Shown here piece by piece: positions 7,842-16,543 of a DNA stretch of 52,384 nt. The stretch covers positions 1 through 52,384 of the forward strand of contig CACYPH010000013.1 of the NCBI GenBank assembly GCA_902776185.1, given 5' to 3'. Positions within the stretch are counted from its first letter, which is position 1; every line of letters begins with the position of its first letter. A program made the position numbers and the translations under genes. The DNA is from an uncultured Ruminococcus sp. (lineage in GTDB: Bacteria; Bacillota; Clostridia; Oscillospirales; Acutalibacteraceae). The notes below the pieces were generated by a model. That model did not search any database. It saw only the letters and a list, made by a program, of their open reading frames with translations, and had not been told where the DNA came from.

Positions 7842-9437
7842 ATGACAAAATATATCTTTGTAACAGGCGGTGTTGTGTCGGGACTCGGCAAGGGGATCAC
7901 CGCCGCTTCTTTGGGCAGACTGCTCAAGGCGCGCGGGCTGAAGGTCGCGTCGCAAAAGCTCGACCCCTATATCAACGTCGATCCCGGTACGATGAGCCCC
8001 TATCAGCACGGCGAGGTCTATGTTACCGAGGACGGCGCGGAGACCGACCTTGATCTTGGCCACTATGAACGGTTCATCGACGAGGATCTGAACAAGTACA
8101 GCAATCTTACGACAGGTAAGGTCTACTCGAACGTGATCTCTAAGGAGCGCCACGGTGAATATCTCGGCAAAACCGTGCAGGTCATCCCGCACATCACCGA
8201 CGAGATCAAGCGGTTTATCTACAATGTCGGCAAGCAGACCGACGCCGACGTCGTCATCACCGAGATCGGCGGTACGATCGGCGATATCGAATCCCAACCG
8301 TTCATCGAGGCGATCCGTCAGGTGGGACATGAGGTCGGTATCGAAAACCGCCTGTATATCCATGTCACCCTCGTACCGTATCTGAAAGCCTCGGGCGAGC
8401 ATAAAAGTAAGCCGACCCAGCACAGCGTCAAGGAGCTGCAGGGCTTAGGCGTATCGCCCGATATCATCATTCTGCGTACCGACGAGCCGATCACGGACAA
8501 AGGGATCTTTGACAAAATCGCCGGCTTCTGCAACGTGTGGCCGGACTGCGTGATCGAGAATCTGACCCTGCCGATCCTCTATGAGGCGCCGCTGATGCTC
8601 GAGAAGGCGCATATCTCCGACATCGTCTGCCGCGAGCTGAATCTAAAGTCCCATAAACCGGACTTGTCGGACTGGGAGCATATGGTAGAGCGCATCAAAA
8701 ATCGCGAGCGCACGGTCAAGATCGGTCTGGTCGGCAAGTATGTCGAGCTGCATGACGCGTATCTGAGCGTAGCGGAAGCGCTCCGTCACGCGGGCTTCTA
8801 TCAGGATTCGTTCGTCGATATCGACTGGGTCGACTCCGAGAAGATCACTCCCGAGAACGCGGAGGAGCTCCTCGGCGGGATTGACGGCATCATCGTTCCC
8901 GGCGGCTTTGGTCAGCGCGGGATCGAGGGCATGATCACAGCGGCAAAATATGCACGTGAGCATGAGCTGCCGTATTTCGGCATCTGTCTTGGTATGCAGA
9001 TCGCGGTCATCGAATATGCGCGGAATGTCGCGGGTATCGAAAACGCCAACTCCGGCGAATTTGCCCAGAATGTGCCGAAGGTGATCGACTTCATGCCCGA
9101 CCAGAACGACGAGATCGACAAGGGCGGCACGCTGAGATTGGGCGCTTATCCGTGTCATATCGCACAAGGTACCGCGATGGAACGCGCCTACGGCACGCGA
9201 GAGATCAGCGAGCGCCACCGCCATCGCTATGAATTCAACAACGATTACCGCGAAACACTACAGAACGCGGGGATGACCCTCTCGGGCTTTTCTCCCGACG
9301 GCAGACTGGTCGAGACCGTCGAGCTGAGCGACCGTCCCTTCTATATCGGCGTACAGTATCATCCCGAATTCAAATCGCGCCCGAACAAGCCGCATCCGCT
9401 GTTCACGGCGTTCATCAAAGCGGCGCTGAAAAAATAA
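7842..9437 (+). CDS. pyrG: CTP synthase
   Basis: Cytoplasmic amidotransferase that converts UTP to CTP with glutamine and ATP. 531 residues, normal for the family. The N-terminal synthetase domain begins with [17 protein letters not shown] (P-loop) and carries [12 protein letters not shown]. The C-terminal class I glutamine amidotransferase domain has the nucleophile Cys in YFGICLGMQ and the His/Glu pair in QYHPEF. No reiterative-initiation signal (run of G at a start site), as used by Bacillus pyrG, is evident. The nearest upstream feature is a palindromic repeat. Placement beside the nitrogen genes fits its use of glutamine, but no common promoter is proven. Confidence 0.97.
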   Translation: MTKYIFVTGGVVSGLGKGITAASLGRLLKARGLKVASQKLDPYINVDPGTMSPYQHGEVYVTEDGAETDLDLGHYERFIDEDLNKYSNLTTGKVYSNVISKERHGEYLGKTVQVIPHITDEIKRFIYNVGKQTDADVVITEIGGTIGDIESQPFIEAIRQVGHEVGIENRLYIHVTLVPYLKASGEHKSKPTQHSVKELQGLGVSPDIIILRTDEPITDKGIFDKIAGFCNVWPDCVIENLTLPILYEAPLMLEKAHISDIVCRELNLKSHKPDLSDWEHMVERIKNRERTVKIGLVGKYVELHDAYLSVAEALRHAGFYQDSFVDIDWVDSEKITPENAEELLGGIDGIIVPGGFGQRGIEGMITAAKYAREHELPYFGICLGMQIAVIEYARNVAGIENANSGEFAQNVPKVIDFMPDQNDEIDKGGTLRLGAYPCHIAQGTAMERAYGTREISERHRHRYEFNNDYRETLQNAGMTLSGFSPDGRLVETVELSDRPFYIGVQYHPEFKSRPNKPHPLFTAFIKAALKK

Positions 9438-9480
9438 GCGCACCGGTAAAATCAGAACGCGCTGAAAATGAAAAAGCATC

Positions 9481-9509
9481 TTGACACATCAAGATGTTAG
9501 TGCTATAAT
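9481..9509 (+). promoter_or_regulatory. Promoter of the trp operon
   Basis: TTGACA at 9481-9486 and TATAAT at 9504-9509 with a 17-base spacer. Transcription would start near 9516, at the head of the T-box leader. Confidence 0.85.
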
Positions 9510-9514
9510 ACGGT

Positions 9515-9801
9515 AAACCGTTGAAGCGGAGATAAAGGCGATTATGCTTTCACAGAGAGCCCGCGATGCTGAGAATCGGGTAAAAAACAGATCGTATTAT
9601 CGGTAGGAGCTATCGGTATGAAATGGACCGCTGAGGGCGCATCCAAATGAGAACGCGCAAATCTCAGAGTATGATGCGACGGGACGTCCCGTTACCGGCG
9701 AGGGATATGAAGTATCCTCAAAGCGCACGAAACATCGTGAATCAAGGTGGCACCGCGGATTTTTCCGTCCTTGACAGTATGACTGTCGAGGACGTTTTTT
9801 T
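9515..9801 (+). ncRNA. T-box leader, tryptophan specifier
   Basis: About 285 nt leader that senses uncharged tRNA. Visible parts are the AGAGAG motif of stem I (9554-9559), a specifier region with UGG (9624-9626) in GAAATGGACC, the T-box AAGGTGGCACCGCG (9744-9757) whose UGG pairs with the tRNA end, and a terminator (9767-9801). The UGG codon and the downstream trpEGDCFBA genes agree, so it should switch the operon on when tRNA-Trp is uncharged. Confidence 0.92.
9767..9801 (+). terminator. T-box intrinsic terminator
   Basis: GTCCTTGACAGT (9767-9778) pairs with ACTGTCGAGGAC (9782-9793) around a three-base loop and is followed by seven U. The 5' arm lies just after the T-box sequence, as needed for a mutually exclusive antiterminator. 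Confidence 0.9.
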
Positions 9802-9832
9802 GTTCCCGACATGACATGAAAGGAATGGTAGT

Positions 9833-11296
9833 ATGAAAATTCGTCCGTCGATCGAAGAGGTACGGATGCTGAGGGACAAGGGACTGTACGATATCGTCCC
9901 CGTGTCGGCAGAGATCCTCTCCGATATCTGCACGCCCATCGAGGCGATGAAAAAGCTCAAAGCGGTCTCCGACCATGCCTATATGCTCGAAAGTGTCGAG
10001 GATAAGGAGAACTGGGGACGCTACACCTTTATGGGCTTTGACCCGAAATTTGAGATCACCTGTATCGACGGTGTGCTGAAAAGTGACGTCGAGCGGCTGC
10101 GCGTCAAAGACCCCTCGGGCTATCTGAGAGATCTAATGGCGGTTTACAGAAGCCCTAAATTTGATTATCTTCCGCCGTTTACCGGCGGTCTGGTCGGATA
10201 CTTCTCCTATGATTACCTCGCCTACAGCGAGCTGAGCGTTCGGTGCGAGGTAGAGGACGAGGAGCGGTTCAGGGACTGTGACCTGATGATGTTTGACAAG
10301 GTGATCGCCTTTGACAATTTCCGCCAGAAGATCGTACTGATCGTCAATATGAAGCTGAACGATCTTGAGTATCAATATGAAAAAGCAGTCAAGGATATCG
10401 AATATCTCAAAGAACTGCTGACAAAGGGAGAGGCTAAGTCCTTCCCGGGAAAGCTCCTCGGCGAGGTCGAACCGCTGTTTGACAAAGAAACCTACTGCGG
10501 GATGGTCGATCGCGCAAAGCGCTATATCAGAGAAGGCGACATTTTCCAGATCGTGCTGTCGAACAGATTATCAGCGCCCTTTGAGGGCAGTCTGCTGAAT
10601 ACCTATCGCATCCTGAGAACGCTCAACCCCTCGCCGTATATGTTCTATTTTTCGGGCACTGACGTCGAGGTCGCGGGCGCATCTCCCGAAACACTGGTCA
10701 AGCTCGAGGACGGCGTCCTGCATACCTTCCCGCTGGCGGGGACGCGTCCGAGAGGAAAAACGTCCGAAGAAGATGCGGCGCTTGAAAAGGAGCTGCTGGA
10801 AGACGAAAAGGAGCTTGCCGAGCATAATATGCTGGTAGACCTCGGGCGCAACGACCTCGGAAAAATCAGCAAATTCGGCACGGTCGAGGTGGAAAAGCTC
10901 CATTCTGTCGAGCGTTACTCCCACGTGATGCACATCGGCTCGACCGTCCGCGGCGAGATCCGTCCTCCGTACGACGCTTTCTCGGCGATCGAGGCGGTAC
11001 TGCCCGCCGGAACGCTGTCCGGCGCACCGAAGATCCGCGCGTGCCAGCTGATTGCAGAACTGGAGAACAATAAGCGCGGCATCTACGGCGGCGCGATCGG
11101 CTACATCGACTTTACCGGCAATATGGATACCTGTATCGCAATCCGTCTGGCATATAAAAAGAACGGCAAGGTGTTCGTTCGCAGCGGCGCGGGGATCGTT
11201 GCCGACTCCGTTCCCGAAAAGGAATATCAGGAATGTATCAACAAGGCGCAGGCGGTCGTGTCGGCGCTCAAGACCGCAGGGGAGGAAGAGCTATGA
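9833..11296 (+). CDS. trpE: Anthranilate synthase component I
   Basis: Chorismate-utilising enzyme that makes anthranilate with ammonia supplied by TrpG. 487 residues. The chorismate-binding domain is clear: LPAGTLSGAPKIRACQL, IYGGAIGYIDFTGNMDTC and FVRSGAGIVADSVPEKEY. HTFPLAGTRPRG is the conserved active-site segment. The AGGAATGG ribosome site and ATG 9833 follow the T-box. PabB was considered as an alternative, but the UGG specifier and the following six trp genes settle it as TrpE. Its stop overlaps trpG by four bases. Confidence 0.96.
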   Translation: MKIRPSIEEVRMLRDKGLYDIVPVSAEILSDICTPIEAMKKLKAVSDHAYMLESVEDKENWGRYTFMGFDPKFEITCIDGVLKSDVERLRVKDPSGYLRDLMAVYRSPKFDYLPPFTGGLVGYFSYDYLAYSELSVRCEVEDEERFRDCDLMMFDKVIAFDNFRQKIVLIVNMKLNDLEYQYEKAVKDIEYLKELLTKGEAKSFPGKLLGEVEPLFDKETYCGMVDRAKRYIREGDIFQIVLSNRLSAPFEGSLLNTYRILRTLNPSPYMFYFSGTDVEVAGASPETLVKLEDGVLHTFPLAGTRPRGKTSEEDAALEKELLEDEKELAEHNMLVDLGRNDLGKISKFGTVEVEKLHSVERYSHVMHIGSTVRGEIRPPYDAFSAIEAVLPAGTLSGAPKIRACQLIAELENNKRGIYGGAIGYIDFTGNMDTCIAIRLAYKKNGKVFVRSGAGIVADSVPEKEYQECINKAQAVVSALKTAGEEEL

Positions 11297-11856
11297 TTTT
11301 GTTGATCGATAACTACGACAGCTTTTCCTATAACCTGTATCAATATATCGGCGAGATCGATCCCGACATCAAGGTCATCCGCAACGACGAGCTGACGGTG
11401 GACGAGATCGAAGAGCTCGCCCCTGACAGGATCATCCTCTCGCCCGGACCGGGTCGACCCGAGAACGCGGGCGTTATCATCGAGCTGGTGCAAAGGCTCG
11501 GCAAAAAGTTCCCGATCCTCGGCGTATGTCTGGGGCATCAGGCAATCTGCGCGGCATACGGCGCGACCGTGACCTATGCTAAACAGCTCATGCACGGCAA
11601 GCAAAGCATCACTCAATTGGATACCGACAGTCCGCTGTTCAAGGATTGCTCGGAAAAGACAGCGGTCGCGCGGTATCATTCGCTCGCGGCGGACGCAGAT
11701 ACCCTGCCGGATGAATTAAAGGTGATCGCAAGAACCGACGACGGCGAGGTGATGGCGGTAGAGCATAAAAGCTATCCCGTCTACGGCGTACAGTTCCACC
11801 CCGAGTCGATCATGACCCCCGAGGGCAAGCAAATGTTGAGAAATTTTATCAAATAA
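11293..11856 (+). CDS. trpG: Anthranilate synthase component II, glutamine amidotransferase
   Basis: 187-residue class I glutaminase that supplies ammonia to Trp[16 protein letters not shown] at the N-terminus, oxyanion motif SPGPGRP, nucleophile Cys in [11 protein letters not shown], and the His-Glu pair in VQFHPESI. I chose ATG 11293, which overlaps the trpE stop (ATGA) and follows GGAGGAAGAG, over an upstream in-frame extension from 11233 that would lie within trpE. Not fused to trpD as in enterobacteria. Confidence 0.95.
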   Translation: MILLIDNYDSFSYNLYQYIGEIDPDIKVIRNDELTVDEIEELAPDRIILSPGPGRPENAGVIIELVQRLGKKFPILGVCLGHQAICAAYGATVTYAKQLMHGKQSITQLDTDSPLFKDCSEKTAVARYHSLAADADTLPDELKVIARTDDGEVMAVEHKSYPVYGVQFHPESIMTPEGKQMLRNFIK

Positions 11857-11875
11857 GGTATATGAGGTGAAAACA

Positions 11876-12901
11876 ATGATCAAAGAAGCAATTGTCAAAA
11901 TCGTGAACAAAGAAGACCTGACCTATGACGAGGCATACGCCGTCATGAACGAGATCATGTCCGGTGAGACCACGCCGACCCAGAATTCCGCATTCTTAGC
12001 GGCGCTGTCCACCAAAAGCGCTCGCGCTGAAACCGGTGCCGAGATCGCCGGCTGTGCGGCGGCGATGCGCGACCACGCGATCAAATGCGATACCGACCTC
12101 GATCTGTTCGAGATCGTCGGTACCGGCGGCGACAACGCCCACAGCTTCAATATCTCCACCACCTCCGCGCTGGTCGCGGCGGCAGGCGGGATGAAGGTCG
12201 CGAAGCACGGCAACCGCGCCGCATCGTCCAAGTCCGGCACAGCCGATTGTCTGGAGGCGCTCGGCGTGAACATCCAGCAGGATCCCAGACTGTGCCGCTA
12301 TCTGCTCGACGAGGTCGGGATGTGCTTCTTCTTCGCACAGAAATACCACACCTCGATGAAATACGTCGGCGCGATCCGCAAAGAGCTTGGATTCCGCACC
12401 GTATTCAATATCTTAGGCCCGCTGACGAACCCCGGCTCGCCGAAAATGCAGCTACTGGGCGTATATGACGAGTACCTGATCGAGCCGCTGGCACAGGTAT
12501 TGATGAGCCTCGGCGTGGAGCGCGGTATGGTCGTTTACGGCACCGACAAGCTCGACGAGATCTCCATGTCCGCTCCGACCAAGATCTGCGAGTTCAAGGA
12601 CGGCTGGTTCAAGAGCTACACCATCACTCCCGAGGACTTCTCACTGCCGATGTGCGAGAAATCCGAGCTCGTCGGCGGCACGCCCGAGGAGAACGCTGAG
12701 ATTACCCGCAACATCCTCAAGGGGATCGAGCGCGGCGCAAAGCGCAACGCCGTCCTGATGAATGCGGGCGCGTCCCTCTATATTGGCGGCAAGGCGGAGA
12801 CCTTCTCGGACGGTATCGAGCTTGCCGCGGAGCTGATCGACTCCGGCAAGGCGTACCAGACCCTCGAAAAGCTGATCGAAGTGAGCAACAGCATTATCTG
12901 A
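11876..12901 (+). CDS. trpD: Anthranilate phosphoribosyltransferase
   Basis: Second step of tryptophan synthesis: transfers phosphoribose from PRPP to anthranilate. 341 residues. PRPP and Mg sites are visible in [33 protein letters not shown] and ILGPLTNP. The GTG at 11867 is in frame but lies inside the GAGGTG ribosome site, so ATG 11876 (spacing 6) is the likely start. Third gene of the operon, 19 bp after trpG. Confidence 0.95.
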   Translation: MIKEAIVKIVNKEDLTYDEAYAVMNEIMSGETTPTQNSAFLAALSTKSARAETGAEIAGCAAAMRDHAIKCDTDLDLFEIVGTGGDNAHSFNISTTSALVAAAGGMKVAKHGNRAASSKSGTADCLEALGVNIQQDPRLCRYLLDEVGMCFFFAQKYHTSMKYVGAIRKELGFRTVFNILGPLTNPGSPKMQLLGVYDEYLIEPLAQVLMSLGVERGMVVYGTDKLDEISMSAPTKICEFKDGWFKSYTITPEDFSLPMCEKSELVGGTPEENAEITRNILKGIERGAKRNAVLMNAGASLYIGGKAETFSDGIELAAELIDSGKAYQTLEKLIEVSNSII

Positions 12902-12920
12902 TTGCGGACAGGAGCAAGCT

Positions 12921-13703
12921 ATGACCATCCTTGACCGACTGGCGGAGCACGCCCGCGAGCGTGTCGCCGCCGACAAAAACAATCTTTCGCTCAAAAGCAT
13001 TCAGGCACAGGCGTTATCCATGCCGAAGGGCGATTTTCGGTTTGAATCTGCGCTCAGAAAGGACGGCGTATCGTTCATCTGCGAGTGCAAGAAAGCCTCG
13101 CCGTCAAAGGGCGTTATCGCCGAAGATTACCCCTGCCTCGATATCGCGAAAGCGTATGATAAGGCGGGCGCGGACTGCATCTCCGTGCTGACCGAGCCGA
13201 AGTGGTTCCTCGGCAGTATCGACCATCTCAGCGCGATCGCCTCTGCCGTAAGGATCCCGGTCATCCGCAAGGATTTCACCGTCGATCCCTACATGATCTA
13301 TCAGGCAAAGCTCTGCGGCGCGTCAGCCGTACTGCTGATCTGCTCGATCCTCGAGCGCGCCGAGATCGCGGAATATCTCGCGATCTGCGACGAGCTGGGA
13401 CTTTCCGCGCTGGTGGAAGCGCACGACGAAAAGGAGATCGAGACCGCCCTTACGGTGAACGCCCGCATCGTCGGCGTGAACAACCGCAACCTCAAGGATT
13501 TTTCGATGGATTTTTCCAATTCCGCGAACCTCAGAAGCCTTGTTCCGCAGGACGTGGTTTTCGTGTCCGAAAGCGGCGTCAAAAGTCATGACGACGTTGT
13601 GCGGCTCGCGGCAATCGGTGTCGACGCGGTACTGGTCGGTGAAACGCTGATGCGCGCCGCGGACAAAACCGCTATGCTGCAGGAACTGAGATACGGTAAA
13701 TAA
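12921..13703 (+). CDS. trpC: Indole-3-glycerol-phosphate synthase
   Basis: TIM-barrel enzyme that closes the indole ring of carboxyphenylamino-deoxyribulose phosphate. 260 residues. ECKKASPSKGVI is the family signature with a catalytic Lys. IRKDFTVDPYMIYQAK and VGVNNRNLKDFSMD are the other conserved active-site segments. A GGAG ribosome site precedes ATG 12921. Stand-alone, not fused to TrpF. Confidence 0.96.
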   Translation: MTILDRLAEHARERVAADKNNLSLKSIQAQALSMPKGDFRFESALRKDGVSFICECKKASPSKGVIAEDYPCLDIAKAYDKAGADCISVLTEPKWFLGSIDHLSAIASAVRIPVIRKDFTVDPYMIYQAKLCGASAVLLICSILERAEIAEYLAICDELGLSALVEAHDEKEIETALTVNARIVGVNNRNLKDFSMDFSNSANLRSLVPQDVVFVSESGVKSHDDVVRLAAIGVDAVLVGETLMRAADKTAMLQELRYGK

Positions 13704-13704
13704 G

Positions 13705-14298
13705 ATGACGAAGATCAAATTTTGCGGCATTCGCCGCACAGAAGACGTCGGCTATGTCAACGAGCTGCACCCCGATTATATCGGCTTTGTGTTTTGGGAA
13801 AGAAGCAAACGGTATGTTACGCCCGAAACGGCAAAGGTATTGAAAGAATCACTTGCGCCCGGGATCAAAGCGGTCGGCGTATTTGTTGATGAAGATGCAG
13901 AGATTGTCGCCGACCTGTGCGATCGCGGGATCATCGATATCGCACAGCTGCACGGCGGCGAGAGCGAGGAATATATCGCCGCGCTGAGAGAGTTGACCGA
14001 CGCCCCGATCATCAAGGCGTTCAAGGTCAAGTCGGCTGAAGATATCGAATCGGCAAAGATCAGCTCAGCCGATATGGTTCTGCTCGATTCAGGTTACGGG
14101 ACGGGCAAGGTGTTCGACTGGAGTTTGTTTTCGTCGCTCGACCGCCCCTTTTTCCTCGCGGGCGGGATCTCGGCGGAGAATCTCGGCGAAGCGATCGACC
14201 GCTTTCATCCCTATGCTGTCGATCTCAGCTCGGCGATCGAAACCGACGGCGTCAAGGACAGAATAAAAATGAAAGATATCATGGATATCTTAAGATAA
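13705..14298 (+). CDS. trpF: Phosphoribosylanthranilate isomerase
   Basis: 197-residue TIM barrel that isomerises phosphoribosylanthranilate before TrpC. The catalytic Cys is in IKFCGIRR at the N-terminus and the catalytic Asp in LLDSGYGTGKVFDW. FLAGGISAENL binds phosphate. It starts one base after the trpC stop and has only a weak ribosome site, so translation is probably coupled to trpC. Confidence 0.95.
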   Translation: MTKIKFCGIRRTEDVGYVNELHPDYIGFVFWERSKRYVTPETAKVLKESLAPGIKAVGVFVDEDAEIVADLCDRGIIDIAQLHGGESEEYIAALRELTDAPIIKAFKVKSAEDIESAKISSADMVLLDSGYGTGKVFDWSLFSSLDRPFFLAGGISAENLGEAIDRFHPYAVDLSSAIETDGVKDRIKMKDIMDILR

Positions 14299-14310
14299 AG
14301 GAAGGGTAGT

Positions 14311-15501
14311 ATGAATGAGAGAAAAGGCCGCTTCGGCATCCACGGAGGTCAGTATATCCCCGAAACGCTGATGAATGCCGTGGCAGAGCTGGAGGAAGCC
14401 TACAATTATTACAAGAACGATCCTCAGTTCAACCGCGAGCTGACGGAGCTGTTCAACGAATATGCGGGCAGACCCTCGCGGCTTTATTACGCAAAGCGCA
14501 TGACCGAGGATCTCGGCGGTGCGAAGATCTATCTCAAGCGCGAGGATCTCAACCATACCGGCGCGCACAAGATCAACAATGTTCTGGGACAGGCGCTGCT
14601 CGCGAAAAAGATGGGCAAGACCCGCCTGATCGCCGAGACCGGCGCGGGTCAGCACGGCGTTGCCACCGCGACCGCCGCGACCCTCTTCGGCATGGAATGC
14701 GTCGTGTTCATGGGCGAGGAGGACACCATCCGTCAGGCGCTGAACGTCTATCGTATGCGATTGCTCGGCGCTGAGGTCATCCCCGTCAAAACCGGCACGG
14801 CGACGCTCAAGGACGCGGTATCGGAGGCGATGCGCGAGTGGACCTCCCGCATCAGCGATACCCACTACTGCCTCGGCTCTGTGATGGGACCGCATCCGTT
14901 CCCGACAATTGTCCGCGATTTCCAAGCGGTCATTTCCAAGGAGATCAAGGAGCAGATGCTCGAAAAAGAGGGCAGACTGCCCGACGCAGTGCTTGCCTGT
15001 GTCGGCGGCGGCTCTAACGCGATCGGTGCGTTCTATCACTTTATCGACGACGAAAACGTCCGTCTGATCGGGTGCGAGGCGGCAGGCAGAGGTATCGACA
15101 CCTTTGAGACCGCCGCGACCATGAACGTCGGCCGCTTAGGCATTTTCCACGGCATGAAATCCTATTTCTGTCAGGATGAATACGGTCAGATCGCGCCTGT
15201 CTACTCGATCTCGGCGGGACTTGATTACCCCGGTATCGGTCCCGAGCACGCGTATCTCCACGATACTGGCAGGGCGGAATATGTGCCTGTTACCGACGAG
15301 GAGGCAGTCTGCGCCTTTGAATATCTGTCAAAGACTGAGGGAGTGATCCCGGCGATCGAATCCGCTCATGCGGTCGCCCACGCGATGAAGCTCGCGCCGA
15401 CCATGGACAAGGACAAGATCATCGTCATCAATATCTCCGGCCGCGGCGACAAGGACGTAGCGGCGATCGCGCGCTACAGAGGGGAGGATCTGCATGAGTA
15501 A
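14311..15501 (+). CDS. trpB: Tryptophan synthase beta chain
   Basis: PLP enzyme that condenses indole with serine. 396 residues, the usual length of the TrpB1 type. The PLP lysine lies in [14 protein letters not shown], the phosphate loop is [15 protein letters not shown], and the [18 protein letters not shown] segment is the conserved indole/Ser site. GGAAGGG ribosome site before ATG 14311. The end overlaps trpA by eight bases, consistent with an alpha2-beta2 complex. Confidence 0.97.
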   Translation: MNERKGRFGIHGGQYIPETLMNAVAELEEAYNYYKNDPQFNRELTELFNEYAGRPSRLYYAKRMTEDLGGAKIYLKREDLNHTGAHKINNVLGQALLAKKMGKTRLIAETGAGQHGVATATAATLFGMECVVFMGEEDTIRQALNVYRMRLLGAEVIPVKTGTATLKDAVSEAMREWTSRISDTHYCLGSVMGPHPFPTIVRDFQAVISKEIKEQMLEKEGRLPDAVLACVGGGSNAIGAFYHFIDDENVRLIGCEAAGRGIDTFETAATMNVGRLGIFHGMKSYFCQDEYGQIAPVYSISAGLDYPGIGPEHAYLHDTGRAEYVPVTDEEAVCAFEYLSKTEGVIPAIESAHAVAHAMKLAPTMDKDKIIVINISGRGDKDVAAIARYRGEDLHE

Positions 15502-16267
15502 TATCAGAAAAGCCTTTGAAAACGGCAAGGCGTTCATCCCGTTTATCACCGTCGGCGATCCCGATATCGCCACGACGAAAAAAGCCGTCCTCGCGATGGT
15601 CGAGAACGGCGCCGATCTGATCGAGCTCGGTATCCCTTTTTCCGATCCGACCGCTGAGGGCCCCGTGATCCAGGGGGCGAATATCCGCGCGCTGAAGGGC
15701 GGCATGACCACCGACAAGGTATTCGACTTTGTCCGCGATATCCGCAGGGACACCGACGTTCCGATGGTATTCATGACCTATGCCAATGTTGTTTTTTCCT
15801 ATGATGCGGAAAAATTTATCTCCACCTGCAGAGATATCGGGATCGACGGACTGATCCTGCCCGATCTGCCCTATGAGGAAAAGGATGAATTTCTGCCGAT
15901 CTGCCGAAAGTACGGCGTCGATCTGATCTCGCTGATCGCCCCGACTTCTGCACAGCGCATCGCGATGATCGCTAAGGATGCAGAGGGCTTCCTCTATATT
16001 GTGTCGTCGCTCGGCGTGACCGGCACGCGCTCACAGATCACCACCGACCTCGATGCGATCGTCAAGGTGGTGCGCGAGAATACAGATATTCCCTGCGCGA
16101 TCGGCTTCGGTATCTCTACGCCCGATCAGGCGAAGAAGATGGCGGGGATCTCCGACGGAGCGATCGTCGGTTCCGCGATCATCAAGCTGCTCGAAAAACA
16201 CGGTGTCGACGCGCCTGCACCCATCGGCGAGTATGTGCGATCGATGAAAGAAGCCGTCCTCTCCTGA
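15494..16267 (+). CDS. trpA: Tryptophan synthase alpha chain
   Basis: TIM barrel that cleaves indole-3-glycerol phosphate to indole for TrpB. 257 residues. The catalytic Glu is in [18 protein letters not shown] and the catalytic Asp in [25 protein letters not shown] is the phosphate-binding part. It overlaps trpB by eight bases and is the last gene of the operon; a terminator follows 34 bp downstream. Confidence 0.96.
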   Translation: MSNIRKAFENGKAFIPFITVGDPDIATTKKAVLAMVENGADLIELGIPFSDPTAEGPVIQGANIRALKGGMTTDKVFDFVRDIRRDTDVPMVFMTYANVVFSYDAEKFISTCRDIGIDGLILPDLPYEEKDEFLPICRKYGVDLISLIAPTSAQRIAMIAKDAEGFLYIVSSLGVTGTRSQITTDLDAIVKVVRENTDIPCAIGFGISTPDQAKKMAGISDGAIVGSAIIKLLEKHGVDAPAPIGEYVRSMKEAVLS

Positions 16268-16301
16268 ATGCGGCATACACGCATAAAAGTGAAATAATGA
16301 T

Positions 16302-16342
16302 AAAAAGCCTGCGTATTTCGTGATGATTTACGCGGCTTTTTT
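16302..16342 (+). terminator. Terminator of the trp operon
   Basis: AAAAGCC and GCGTA (one bulged T between) pair with TACGC and GGCTTTTTT. The stem ends in a run of six T. Located 34 bp after trpA. Confidence 0.85.
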
Positions 16343-16467
16343 GCATATTCTGTGATTGAAGGAAATTACATTATATGCAGTCGCTTTGTTTGATTTGTAT
16401 TGCAGATGATTATGGAAGAATACACGGCGCGAAGCCCATGAAAAGCTATGCTGTGTATCGCATCAGA

Positions 16468-16495
16468 AAACGCGAGGGAATGCTCCCTCGCGTTT
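16468..16495 (-). terminator. Terminator of the NRPS gene
   Basis: Perfect 12-bp arms AAACGCGAGGGA / TCCCTCGCGTTT with a four-base loop. On the minus strand it ends GTTTTC and lies 49 bp after the NRPS stop. The same hairpin ends CGTTTGTT on the plus strand, so it may act both ways. Confidence 0.75.
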
Positions 16496-16543
16496 GTTCT
16501 GTATATGGTCAGAGTTCGATTTTGACGGTGGCTCCGAAACGTA

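Noticed and set aside
7200-8423. 407-codon minus-strand frame across the ANTAR and pyrG genes
   Set aside because: It spans two well-supported plus-strand genes and the repeat between them; no domain or ribosome site.
9833-11296. trpE considered as pabB (aminodeoxychorismate synthase)
   Set aside because: A T-box with UGG specifier and six following trp genes fix it in tryptophan synthesis.
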